Source: DATJSN01 sp035504095 (GTDB lineage Bacteria > Planctomycetota > Phycisphaerae > WQYP01). From it: a stretch of 64,000 nt of DNA. A program made the position numbers and the translations under genes. Position 1 is the stretch's first letter. Each line of letters starts with the position of its first letter. The notes beneath the pieces were generated by a model. That model was not told where the DNA came from, made no database searches, and saw only the letters and a program-made list of their open reading frames with translations. Of this stretch, positions 53,827 through 62,944 are shown in pieces. The stretch is taken from assembly GCA_035504095.1 (NCBI GenBank), contig DATJSN010000059.1, positions 33,843 through 97,842 on the forward strand, given 5' to 3'.

Positions 53827-53868
53827 TGCGTGTACTCACTCACGACTTTTTCTCATCTTTTCGTATGA

Positions 53869-55039
53869 TTAACGTGGGCTCCAATTTCCGGCTTCGTCAT
53901 AATTCCAGCTGTTTGGCAATCCGCAGGCATTCCATAATGCATCGAAGATAGGTTTCATTATGCGGTCGGCATTCATTCCGTAATCTTCAACCAAAATGTC
54001 TGGTAAGAACAAGCTATCACGATCGATAGATAATGAAAGATTACCCTTCGGAAGATACATTTTTCTTCCCTTGACCCCCAGCAATGACATCATCACAAAG
54101 GCCGGCTCTGGGATCCGTAATTCCTTAAATGCCTGGAAATAATCCTTAACTGAATAAATTATGTCCTGCTCAAAAGCTGTACTTGCGATATGATTTTGTT
54201 CACTAATCTTGTTAACGATAGCAGCATCGACACCTTCAATTATTCCTGATCTATAAAGTTGGCAATAGCATGATTTGCCGTATGTAATCAACCCATCCAA
54301 ATTAAGACGATGATCCCATCCTCCACTGCCTGGCGGTCTAAGGTGGCCTCGTTGGTTATACATGTTTTGTGAATCAAGTCTAAAATCCATTGAAAAAGCG
54401 GTCAATGGAATAATGTGTAAAACTTGCACGGGCGACTTAGGCAATGATATTGGTGTTTCACCTGCAATAATGTTGCCCACACGTTCTTGTCGAAATCGCT
54501 TAACCCGCTCAGATAGTGATTCTGAAAACGTGAATGCTGTCCGAATTTCGCCTACATCGAGAGGATATTTACCTGCCGAATTCCGCGAGAAAAACCGCGA
54601 TGTGTTTTTATACGTCACCATATGTGGAGCCGCAAAACTTTTTGGTATACGGATCAGCAGAACAAAACCATTGCCTTCATTACCCCAACCTCTTATTGCC
54701 TCAATATAAACACGAACGCGCGGGGCAATGCTGTTTATGATGATTTGCTCACATCGTAATTTGGCTGTATCTGATGTTTCATTCTGGATTGGAATTACTT
54801 CTTCCGGCTCACCTGTTTTTTTGCCGTTTGTATCAACGGCTTCCTTAATTCCATATATGATGTCGCCGCCGGAGGCATTGGCAAAAGATGAAACATCTGC
54901 GAGAAATTCTTTTTTTTTGTTCATCGGTTTTGCCTGGCAATTCTTGTTTATATTCCAGCGTCTTTATTTCCGTTACCTTGTTGGCAATTAGCGAGTCGAT
55001 GTCGTCTTTTGTTATAGAATCAATATCTTTAGGAATCAT
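53869..55039 (-). pseudogene. AlbA_2/Schlafen-like gene interrupted by a frameshift at an A9 tract
   Basis: Two overlapping frames, 54845-55039 and 53869-54924, together encode one AlbA_2-domain protein. The first begins MIPKDIDSITKDD and has EIKTLEYKQELPG. The second continues with KEFLADVSSFANASGGDIIYGIKE, the usual continuation of the domain. They meet at nine consecutive A residues (T at 54910-54918 on the plus strand). Removing one A restores a continuous 389-residue protein. The ATG starts 3 nt after the hsdS stop, so translation is coupled. This may be a true inactivation, a phase-variable or slippage-controlled gene, or a sequencing error. Related proteins near type I systems may act in defence. 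Confidence 0.75.
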
Positions 55040-55042
55040 AAA

Positions 55043-56290
55043 TCACCCAGCCCTACTGAATTTTTCCGCATCCTTTACCCGCAACTCGCCGGAGATCAGT
55101 TTTGGCAGCAGCGTATCACGCAACGTGGCGAGAGTGCGGGATTCTTCCGTGTTGGTTAGAGCGCGTTGAAAGAGCGCAGTGACCGTCTGTTCAAATTGCT
55201 GGAGTAATTCTTTCGGTGGCAAAGCAATATTCTGACTTGCAAAAGTGCTGGTTGTAATTGTATCAAAAACCGAGCCATGAGCGCTTTGCACCAGATCACT
55301 CATTTCATGTCGAATCATGCAATAAAGAGCAAATGGAGTTCCCGTTGTGGTGGCTAGAGCATAGCAAGTCTGATTCATTGCCATATTCCGGCCGAATAGA
55401 ATCATCCTCCCGGTCGTCGCACCACGTGCGACTACAACAGTGCAGAATGCCGGGATCATCTGTGTAGTGCTTTCATCAAGGCCTTTGGTGGTGATGGTTC
55501 TTTCGGTCGTCACCAAAAAGGTCTGTCCGCATTGAGACACATCTTTTGCGCTGGCCCACAAAATATCTCCATCCCAGTATTCCTTGCGATTGGTTTTTGG
55601 TGTTCCACCGCTCATCAATTTTGCTAACTCAAGAATCGGACCTTTACGCCAACCTTTGGGCAGGCCGGACTGTATAGCATCTATGAACCAGCTTTTGAAA
55701 ATCGCCTGAGCAATCGCCTCCAGCGTCTGGTTCATGCGCCGGTTCAACTCGATCTTGTCGTCAAAAGCATCAAATATTTTTGTTATTGTTTTTTGTTCGT
55801 GTAAAGGCGGAATCGGAATTTCAATAGTTCGTAAATAACTTACAGGCCGTGCAAGTGAAGGTACACCTACGGACGAAGCATTGGCGAGCAATTTATGTCG
55901 CCCTTCAGCGGTCTTAAAATAGCGGGTGACAAAACCAGGTAGAACTTTTGTCTTGTCACATCTCATGTAAAATTGGCGTTGTGAAATGATATATCGCTCG
56001 TATTTTGATGTTTCAGGAATATACGCAGCCTGACCAATGTTGCCAGCATGAGTGAAAATGATGTCTCCTCTAAAGACATTTGCGTTCTTAAGTTTCTCTC
56101 CGTGTTCTAAGGAAATGAAGTTATATTCTTTGTCTTCTAGGCGTGTTCCATGAAGATGTTGACCGCTAATAACTGGAATGCCTTTAGGAACGAAAGTTTC
56201 AACTTTTATCGAAGACCCGAATGGCCCCATTCCAACTTTCTCGGCAACCTCCTCTATTCTGGCTTTTTTCCATTCATCCACCATAACCAA
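55043..56290 (-). CDS. hsdS: Type I restriction-modification specificity subunit
   Basis: The 415-residue subunit recognises the target DNA. It has two target-recognition domains (about 5-150 and 210-350), each followed by a conserved helical spacer region: IPIPPLHEQKTITKIFDAFDDKIELNRRMNQTLE near 155-190 and ALPPKELLQQFEQTVTALFQ near 355-375. The start overlaps the end of hsdM by 17 bp. The AlbA_2 gene follows after 3 nt. The bipartite site cannot be predicted from sequence alone. Confidence 0.93.
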   Translation of the reverse strand: MVMVDEWKKARIEEVAEKVGMGPFGSSIKVETFVPKGIPVISGQHLHGTRLEDKEYNFISLEHGEKLKNANVFRGDIIFTHAGNIGQAAYIPETSKYERYIISQRQFYMRCDKTKVLPGFVTRYFKTAEGRHKLLANASSVGVPSLARPVSYLRTIEIPIPPLHEQKTITKIFDAFDDKIELNRRMNQTLEAIAQAIFKSWFIDAIQSGLPKGWRKGPILELAKLMSGGTPKTNRKEYWDGDILWASAKDVSQCGQTFLVTTERTITTKGLDESTTQMIPAFCTVVVARGATTGRMILFGRNMAMNQTCYALATTTGTPFALYCMIRHEMSDLVQSAHGSVFDTITTSTFASQNIALPPKELLQQFEQTVTALFQRALTNTEESRTLATLRDTLLPKLISGELRVKDAEKFSRAG

Positions 56291-57815
56291 GTCCTTTGAG
56301 GTTTTGCCGAATCGCTTTTTCTAGCTTAGCGGATTCGGCAAATTGTTCCTCTACTGTCTCTATGAGCCGTTTCATTTTTTTTGGAAACGGTTCGCCATCA
56401 TCTTCGACATCAGCCGCGCCGACATAGCGGCCCGGCGTGAGGATATGACCGTTACCCTGAATTTCTTTAAGCGTTGCACTTTTGCAGAAGCCTAGAATGT
56501 CTTTGTATTTACCAGCCGATTTTTCCCCGCGCCAGGCGTGATATGTGCTGGCAATTTTTTGGACATCTTCTTTGGATAATTCTTTGTGAATACGATCAAC
56601 TAATGAGCCAAGTTTTCGGGCATCGATGAAAAGCGTTTCACCGCGGCGCGTGCGGAATTTGCCGTCCGCCTTGGTGCGCGTGAGAAACCAAAGGCAAACT
56701 GGGATTTGCGTGGTATAAAAAAGCTGGCCGGGCAATGCGACCATGCAATCGACAAGATCGGCTTCGATGATGGCCTTGCGGATGTCGCCTTCGCCGGATT
56801 GATTGGTAGACATGCTGCCGTTGGCCATAACAAAACCGGCTATGCCGAAAGGAGCCAAATGAAAAATGAAATGCTGAATCCAAGCGTAATTGGCATTATT
56901 AACCGGCGGCGGACCAAATTGCCAACGGGCATCATCGCGCAAATGATCGCCACCCCAATCGCTCATGTTGAATGGAGGATTGGCGAGAATAAAATCGGCC
57001 TTGAGCTTTTTGTGTAAATCATTATGGAATGAATCGGCATGATTGGGACCTAAATCGGCCTCAATGCCACGGATGGCAAGATTCATTTTTGCCAATCGCC
57101 AGGTAGTGGAATTGGATTCCTGGCCGTAGATGGAAATGTCGTCAATGCGCCCGCCATGGGCCAGAACGAATTTTTCAGACTGGACGAACATGCCGCCGGA
57201 ACCGCAGCAGGGATCGAAGACGCGGCCTTTGTAAGGTTCAATCATTTCGACGAGCACCTTGACAATGGATACCGTGGTATAAAATTCGCCGCCGGATTTA
57301 CCTTCGGCGGCGGCAAAGCGGCCCAGGAAATATTCATAAGTTCGGCCAAGAATGTCTTTGGAACGGCTTTGCGCATCGCCAAGGCCGATGGTGGAGATCA
57401 GATCAATGACTTCGCCAAGTTTGGTTTTATCCAATGCCGGTCGGGCGTAATCACGCGGCAATACTCCGAGGAGTGTAATGTTGTCTTTTTCGATGGCCTC
57501 CATGGCGTCATCGAGAAGTTTGCCGATGTCAGGCTGCTTGGCTTTGGCCTGAATCATGGACCAGCGGGCCTTTTTAGGAACCCAGAAAATTCCTTTGGCG
57601 AGGTATTCATCGCGGTCTTCGGGGTCAGCGCCTTTTTCCTTTTGCAAAGCGGTATGTTTTTCCTCAAAGGCGTCGGAGATATATTTAAGGAAAATCAGTC
57701 CGAGGACGACGTGTTTGTATTCGCCGGCGTCCATGTGGCCACGAAGTTTATCGGCGGCGGCCCAGAGTGTGGCTTCGAAGCCGAGATTGGCACCATTGCC
57801 GGTGCTTTTTGCCAT
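56274..57815 (-). CDS. hsdM: Type I restriction-modification DNA methyltransferase subunit
   Basis: This 513-residue N6-adenine methyltransferase has the N-terminal HsdM_N helical region, the SAM-binding motif FDPCCGSGGMF (201-208 core) and the catalytic NPPF (279-282). It marks host DNA at the HsdS-defined site and forms the restriction complex with hsdS and hsdR. It is the first gene of a 9-kb minus-strand locus and starts next to a repeat-rich region. Its stop overlaps hsdS by 17 bp. Confidence 0.95.
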   Translation of the reverse strand: MAKSTGNGANLGFEATLWAAADKLRGHMDAGEYKHVVLGLIFLKYISDAFEEKHTALQKEKGADPEDRDEYLAKGIFWVPKKARWSMIQAKAKQPDIGKLLDDAMEAIEKDNITLLGVLPRDYARPALDKTKLGEVIDLISTIGLGDAQSRSKDILGRTYEYFLGRFAAAEGKSGGEFYTTVSIVKVLVEMIEPYKGRVFDPCCGSGGMFVQSEKFVLAHGGRIDDISIYGQESNSTTWRLAKMNLAIRGIEADLGPNHADSFHNDLHKKLKADFILANPPFNMSDWGGDHLRDDARWQFGPPPVNNANYAWIQHFIFHLAPFGIAGFVMANGSMSTNQSGEGDIRKAIIEADLVDCMVALPGQLFYTTQIPVCLWFLTRTKADGKFRTRRGETLFIDARKLGSLVDRIHKELSKEDVQKIASTYHAWRGEKSAGKYKDILGFCKSATLKEIQGNGHILTPGRYVGAADVEDDGEPFPKKMKRLIETVEEQFAESAKLEKAIRQNLKGLGYGG

Positions 57816-58260
57816 GCGAAATCACCCCTATGTGGCTTGTAAGGATAACTTGGGAATTATTGATTGGCCAATGAGCGGTGCGGCGGCGTGGCCGCCGAGA
57901 ACAGGTGAATTTAGAACAGGGGAACAGGCGAACGGCGGCGGTGCCGCGATTTGAGATTTCATAGTTCAGATTTCAAAGGGAGATTTACCACGGCGGCGAT
58001 GCCGCTACGAAGGTGACAGGGCACAGGTCACAGGGAATAGGGGACAACGGAGGTGACAGGTGACAGGTGACAGGTCACAGGGAATAGGGGACGATGGCGA
58101 TGCCGCGATTTGAGATTTCATAGTTCAGTTTTCGGTTCGACTTGGCTCACCGCAGGCCCTTCGATGAGACTCAGGGCAGGCAGTTTTCAGATCCGTTAAC
58201 GCAGAAGGCAATTGAGGGAACAGGGCATAGAATTAAACCGGATGGCACAACTAAGATGGA
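57816..58260. repeat. Composite dispersed repeats between hsdM and kup
   Basis: The region has no gene and should contain both divergent promoters. It is made of modules that recur through 64 kb. These are GGCGGCG...GCCGCC hairpin-like segments and 'gaacaggtgaatttagaaca', two copies of GATTTGAGATTTCATAGTTC (57948 and 58107), 'gctacgaaggtgacagg', and 'cacagggaataggggac'. Confidence 0.8.
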
Positions 58261-60162
58261 TTGGATATTCCTGTGTCTGATACGACGCCTGAAACCCATA
58301 GTCGTCCTGTTTTAAACTCAAGCCTGCCGGCTTTAAGCCTGTCGGCTTTGGGCGTGGTTTTTGGCGATATCGGAACCAGTCCTCTCTACACCTTTAAAAC
58401 GGTTCTTGCACTTAATGGCGCGCCCCGCAGTCCCGCCGTTACGCTCGGCGCATTGTCGCTGATCATCTGGACTCTGGTCGTCGTGGTGACCATTAAATAT
58501 ATATCTTTTGCCATGCGCATCGATAATGACGGCGAAGGAGGAATCCTTGCACTCATGTCGCTGCTCGGCGTCAAAGTCAAGCCGCGGTATCTTATCGTCC
58601 TCATCGGTTTAATGGGCGCGGCGCTGATATACGGCGACGGAACAATTACGCCCGCAATCTCGGTGCTATCGGCGGTCGAAGGTTTGAACATGACGACTTA
58701 TTCCTTCGCGCGTTATGTTTTGCCCATTTCCCTGCTGATTATTGTTGGTCTTTTTCTTTTTCAGTCCAGGGGAACGGCGCGGATCGGGATGGCGTTTGGC
58801 CCGATCATGCTGATCTGGTTTGTTTCAATGGCTCTTCTGGGCATCTGGGGAATCGTGCAACATCCGGCGGTCTTTCTTGCGATTAATCCCATATACGCCA
58901 TACGGTATCTATTTGGCGCCGGGATGACGGGATTTCTGGTCCTTGGAGGAGTATTTCTCTGCGTAACCGGGGCAGAGGCGCTTTACGCCGACATGGGACA
59001 TCTCGGTGCACGACCCATCCGTCTGGCATGGTCGGCATTGGTATTTCCGAGCCTGATCCTTAACTATGCAGGACAGGCGGCGCTGGTTTTAAGTGGTGCG
59101 CCCGCGACCGGCAATATTTTCTATCGGCTTTGCCCGACCGTCCTGCTTATGCCGCTGGTTGTGCTGGCTACGGTGGCCACAATTATCGCCAGTCAGGCGA
59201 TCATTACCGGCACCTTTTCAATCACACGCCAGGCCATCCATCTTGGCTGGCTGCCGAGACTTTACATCAAGCAGACATCAGCCGAGGAATATGGGCAGAT
59301 TTATATAAGAGCCGTCAACTGGCTGCTGATGATTGTCACATGCGGTCTGATTATTGGCTTTAGGAAATCGGACAATCTTGCGGCGGCTTACGGCATTGCC
59401 GTTTCAGGCACCATGTTGGCCACGTCGGCATTGTTGTTTATGGCCATGCGTCAAATCTGGGGGTGGGGCATAATCCGCGCTGGGACAATCGCCGGCGCGT
59501 TCATGGTCGTCGACACGACATTCTTTATTTCCAATCTCACTAAGTTTATTTCAGGCGGATATGTGCCGCTGCTTTTGGCGGCGTTCGTCTTCGGCGCCAT
59601 GCTCATCTGGCATCGCGGAGCGAGGGCGGTTGCGGCGCGTATTCAAGAGGCGGCCGTTCCCGTGAGCACAGTCATAAAAGATCTTTCGCAGGGAGAAATT
59701 CAGCGCGTGCCGGGAACCGGCGTATTTCTTACCGTTACTGAACAAGATGTCCCTCCGGTCATGGGTTGGTATTTCAAACACAGCCGGGCACTGCATGAAC
59801 ACCTGTTGGTCCTGAGAGTAGTCACAGAGTCGATTCCCTGGGTTGATCATGCTTCGCGCCTTACTCTCAACGAACTTGCGCCGCATTTCTGGCGTGCGGA
59901 AGCGCGTTATGGCTTCATGGAACGACCGAATATCCCGGCACTGCTCAAGCAAGCCAATGAGTGTGGTTGTGACTTGAATGTTTCCGAAGTCACCTATTAT
60001 GCCGGTTACGTGACCGTTCTTCCGCGACAGGATGGCAAAGGATTGCCGAAATGGTTCGTGTCGTGTTTTAGCTTCATGCAGCGCAACAGTGTCCAAGCCA
60101 GTAATTATTACCGGCTTCCATCGGAATCGCTGGTAGAGATTGGGAGAACAGTTTCGATTTAG
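58261..60162 (+). CDS. kup: Kup-family potassium uptake protein
   Basis: The 633-residue membrane protein imports potassium with protons. The family start ALGVVFGDIGTSPLYTFKTVL is present, followed by about twelve membrane spans (for example YGDGTITPAISVLSAVEG, LYADMGHLG and TGTFSITRQAIHLGWLP) and a cytoplasmic C-terminal domain of about 170 residues. The start is uncertain: TTG at 58261 or GTG at 58273, with no clear ribosome-binding site. It lies between repeat-rich gaps. Confidence 0.95.
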   Translation: MDIPVSDTTPETHSRPVLNSSLPALSLSALGVVFGDIGTSPLYTFKTVLALNGAPRSPAVTLGALSLIIWTLVVVVTIKYISFAMRIDNDGEGGILALMSLLGVKVKPRYLIVLIGLMGAALIYGDGTITPAISVLSAVEGLNMTTYSFARYVLPISLLIIVGLFLFQSRGTARIGMAFGPIMLIWFVSMALLGIWGIVQHPAVFLAINPIYAIRYLFGAGMTGFLVLGGVFLCVTGAEALYADMGHLGARPIRLAWSALVFPSLILNYAGQAALVLSGAPATGNIFYRLCPTVLLMPLVVLATVATIIASQAIITGTFSITRQAIHLGWLPRLYIKQTSAEEYGQIYIRAVNWLLMIVTCGLIIGFRKSDNLAAAYGIAVSGTMLATSALLFMAMRQIWGWGIIRAGTIAGAFMVVDTTFFISNLTKFISGGYVPLLLAAFVFGAMLIWHRGARAVAARIQEAAVPVSTVIKDLSQGEIQRVPGTGVFLTVTEQDVPPVMGWYFKHSRALHEHLLVLRVVTESIPWVDHASRLTLNELAPHFWRAEARYGFMERPNIPALLKQANECGCDLNVSEVTYYAGYVTVLPRQDGKGLPKWFVSCFSFMQRNSVQASNYYRLPSESLVEIGRTVSI

Positions 60163-60690
60163 AGCCTATCGTCTACTCGGACAATTTGGCGAGTGCGAAG
60201 GACGCCCTTCGATCTTACTCAGGGCAGGCGGCGGCGATGCCGCCGAGAACAGGTGAATTTAGAACAGGGGAACAGGAGAGCAACAAAGGAAAATGGCCCC
60301 GGGAAGAAATCCCGGGGCTATTCCGGCAGAGTAAATCTGCCGGCTCTCTAAAAAGAACTGGCCCCGGGTTTCCACCACGGGGCTGTATGGCTCAGGGCAG
60401 GCGGCGGCGATGCCGCGATTTGAGATTTCATAGTTCAGATTTCAAAGGGAGATTTGACACAACGCCACGACGAATCCGCAGATTGCGCAGAGAAACGCAG
60501 AGACACAAATTTAAAATTTGAGATTTAAAACTCAGGCTAGCGAGCCTAAGCTACATTGCGGGATTTGGCCCCGGGTTTCCACCACGGGGCTGAATGGCTC
60601 AGGCTGACCTTTCGACATTGCTCAAGGCAGGGAGCCTGAGCTACATCTATGGCGTGATATAATGGGTTCGCTGTTGAATAGAGACCCTGA
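60163..60690. repeat. Composite dispersed repeats between kup and rarA
   Basis: This region has no gene. It includes 'ctcagggcaggcggcggcgatgcc' modules, one GATTTGAGATTTCATAGTTC copy (60417), and GC-rich hairpins GGCCCCGGG/CCCGGGGCT around AAGAAAT (60293) and GGCCCCG/CGGGGCT around a longer loop (60361, 60569). It ends with 'ctcaggctagcgagcctaagctacat' modules. The rarA promoter must lie near its right end. Confidence 0.8.
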
Positions 60691-62088
60691 ATGCCTGATC
60701 TTTTTGATCCCATTAGAGAAAAACAGCTTGCCGCGGCGCGGCCGCTGGCCGTACGCATGCGCCCCCAGACACTGGAGGAATTCGTCGGACAAAGCCATAT
60801 CCTGGGGCCGGGAAAGCTATTACGCCGAATGATTGAAGCGGACCAACTGGTGAGCCTGCTGTTTTTTGGCCCGCCAGGGACAGGAAAGACTACACTGGCT
60901 GAGATCATCGCCGTAACCACCCGCCGGCGTTTCGTAAAACTAAACGCCGCTTCCGCGGGCGTTAAGGAAGTGCGTGACGTGCTGACGGAAGCCCGGGCTT
61001 CGCTGGAAACCGCCGGAACGAGAACGGTGCTGTTTCTGGATGAAATTCATCGTTTTAATCGTACACAACAGGATATTCTGTTGCCGGACGTGGAAGACGG
61101 CATCATCGTCTTGATCGGAGCGACGACGCTGAACCCGTTTTTCGCGATCAATGCGCCGCTGATTTCGCGCAGCCAGATTTTTCAGTTTGAACCGCTGACG
61201 CCTGAGGAAATCAAGGAGCTTTTGCGGTGGGCCATTGAAGACAAGGAAAGGGGTTTTGGCGCATTAACCTTAAAGGTGACGGATGAGGCCATTGAACATT
61301 GGACGCGAATCTGCGACGGCGACGCACGGCGGGCGCTGATGGCATTGGAACTGGCGGTAAATTCCCAGCGGCCTAAAACGCCCGCAGGCCGGCCGATTGA
61401 AATTGATCTGGCGGTGGCGCGTGAGTCGATACAGATCAAGGCTTTGGTTTATGATCCCACGGGCGACGAGCATTATGATTCCGCCAGCGCGCTGATTAAA
61501 TCCATGCGCGGCAGCGATCCGGACGCGGCGGTTTACTGGCTGGCGCGGATGTTATCATCGGGAGAAGATCCGCGTTTTATCGCCCGCCGGGTGGCGATAT
61601 GCGCAGCGGAAGACATTGGAAACGCCGACCCAACGGCGCTATTGGTCGCGGCGGCGGCGGTGCAGATGACGGAATTTGTGGGTATGCCGGAATGCCGGAT
61701 CATTCTTTCCCAGGCGGTGATCTACCTGGCGTGCAGTCCGAAAAGCAACAGCGCCATTACCGCGGTGGATGCGGCGATGAGTGACGTAAAGGAAAATCGG
61801 ACGGTTCCGGTTCCGCGGCATCTTCGCGACGCCAGCTATCGGGGTGCAAAAAAATTGGGACATACAGGATATCAATATGCCCATAACGATCCGGAAGGAT
61901 ATGTGCCGCAGGAATATCTGGGCGTGGATAAACAATATTATTTTCCCACGGATCGCGGTCATGAAGCCATTTTTCGGGAATTTTTGGCTAATTTAGAGAA
62001 ATTGAGCCACAGAGAACACAGAGATCACGGAGAACAGGTGAATGACGGCGGCGATGCCGCTACGAAGGTGACAGGTCACAGGGAATAG
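60691..62088 (+). CDS. rarA: Replication-associated recombination protein A (AAA+ ATPase)
   Basis: The 465-residue AAA+ protein acts at stalled replication forks. Walker A is GPPGTGKTT (60-68), Walker B is FLDEIHRFN, and sensor and arginine-finger regions are present (IGATTLNPFF, ISRSQIF). The C-terminal oligomerisation part ends with YQYAHNDPEGYVPQEYLG. The last roughly 28 residues (SHREHRDHGEQVNDGGDAAT and onward) are not family sequence: they translate the dispersed repeat modules found in the surrounding gaps, which also provide the stop codon. The function of the core should be unaffected. Confidence 0.93.
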   Translation: MPDLFDPIREKQLAAARPLAVRMRPQTLEEFVGQSHILGPGKLLRRMIEADQLVSLLFFGPPGTGKTTLAEIIAVTTRRRFVKLNAASAGVKEVRDVLTEARASLETAGTRTVLFLDEIHRFNRTQQDILLPDVEDGIIVLIGATTLNPFFAINAPLISRSQIFQFEPLTPEEIKELLRWAIEDKERGFGALTLKVTDEAIEHWTRICDGDARRALMALELAVNSQRPKTPAGRPIEIDLAVARESIQIKALVYDPTGDEHYDSASALIKSMRGSDPDAAVYWLARMLSSGEDPRFIARRVAICAAEDIGNADPTALLVAAAAVQMTEFVGMPECRIILSQAVIYLACSPKSNSAITAVDAAMSDVKENRTVPVPRHLRDASYRGAKKLGHTGYQYAHNDPEGYVPQEYLGVDKQYYFPTDRGHEAIFREFLANLEKLSHREHRDHGEQVNDGGDAATKVTGHRE

Positions 62089-62344
62089 GGGACGATGGCC
62101 CCGGGTGCGGCGGCGTTGCCGCCGAGAACAGGTGAATTTAGAACAGGGGAACAGGAGACAACGGAGGTGATAGGGGACAGGGGACAGGGAATAGGGGACG
62201 ATGGCCCCGGGTTTCCACCACGGGGCTGTATTCCGGCAGGGTAAACCTGCCCGTTACTAAGCAGCCTGGAGCCATTCGATAAACTCAGGCTAGAGCCATT
62301 CGACGCGGCTCAGGCTAGAGAGGCTGCTCTACATGAGTTGAAAT
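62089..62344. repeat. Composite dispersed repeats between rarA and the cyclo-ligase gene
   Basis: The gap contains GGCGGCG-type hairpins, 'gaacaggtgaatttagaaca', 'tgataggggacaggggacagg' and the GGCCCCGGGTTTCCACCACG hairpin at 62205. It ends with 'ctcaggctagag' modules. No gene is seen. Confidence 0.75.
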
Positions 62345-62944
62345 ATGAAAAAAGAAGAAATTCGAGCCAGGATGCGCGAGGTGCTAGCGGCCATATCGAG
62401 CCAGCAACGGCACGAGAGGTCGCTGGTAATATGCCAAAAACTTTCCTGCACGCGCGAGTATGCCCGAGCGCAACTGGTTCTATTATTTTTAAGCATGGAA
62501 CAAGAGGTGGAAACTTCCACACTGGCCATTCAGGCCTGGAAGGACGGGAAATGCATCGCGGTGCCGCGGGTTTTGTGGGATGAGAAAAAGCTTGAACCAG
62601 TAGAAATTAAATCACTGGAAACCACCGAACACCGGTCGGTAGCGGGTTTGCGCGAGCCCACACACGGAACGCTGGTGCCGCTGGGCAGGATCGATCTGAT
62701 CGCCGTACCCGGCCTGGCATTCGACCGTCGCGGCTACCGTATAGGCCGGGGAAAAGGATTTTATGATCGTTTTCTGGCACAACGCGAAATTCGGGCGACG
62801 CGCGTCGCATTATGTTTTCATGAGCAACTTTTGCATGAACATTTAACGCCCGAAGTGCATGATGTTCCCGTGGATATTATTGTGACCGATCAGCAGATTA
62901 TCCATTGCCGGCAGGCGGCGGCGATGCGATTTGAGATTTCATAG
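62345..62944 (+). CDS. fau: 5-formyltetrahydrofolate cyclo-ligase
   Basis: The 199-residue enzyme converts 5-formyl-THF to 5,10-methenyl-THF with ATP. The family motif VPGLAFDRRGYRIGRGKGFYDRFL is intact (about residues 140-163), as are EVHDVPVDIIVTD and the N-terminal RARMREVLAAISSQQR. The last residues (about QAAAMRFEIS) translate a dispersed repeat: the stop TAG lies in GATTTGAGATTTCATAG, a unit found ten times in the window. Length is still within the family range. A ribosome-binding site is weak. Confidence 0.9.
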   Translation: MKKEEIRARMREVLAAISSQQRHERSLVICQKLSCTREYARAQLVLLFLSMEQEVETSTLAIQAWKDGKCIAVPRVLWDEKKLEPVEIKSLETTEHRSVAGLREPTHGTLVPLGRIDLIAVPGLAFDRRGYRIGRGKGFYDRFLAQREIRATRVALCFHEQLLHEHLTPEVHDVPVDIIVTDQQIIHCRQAAAMRFEIS

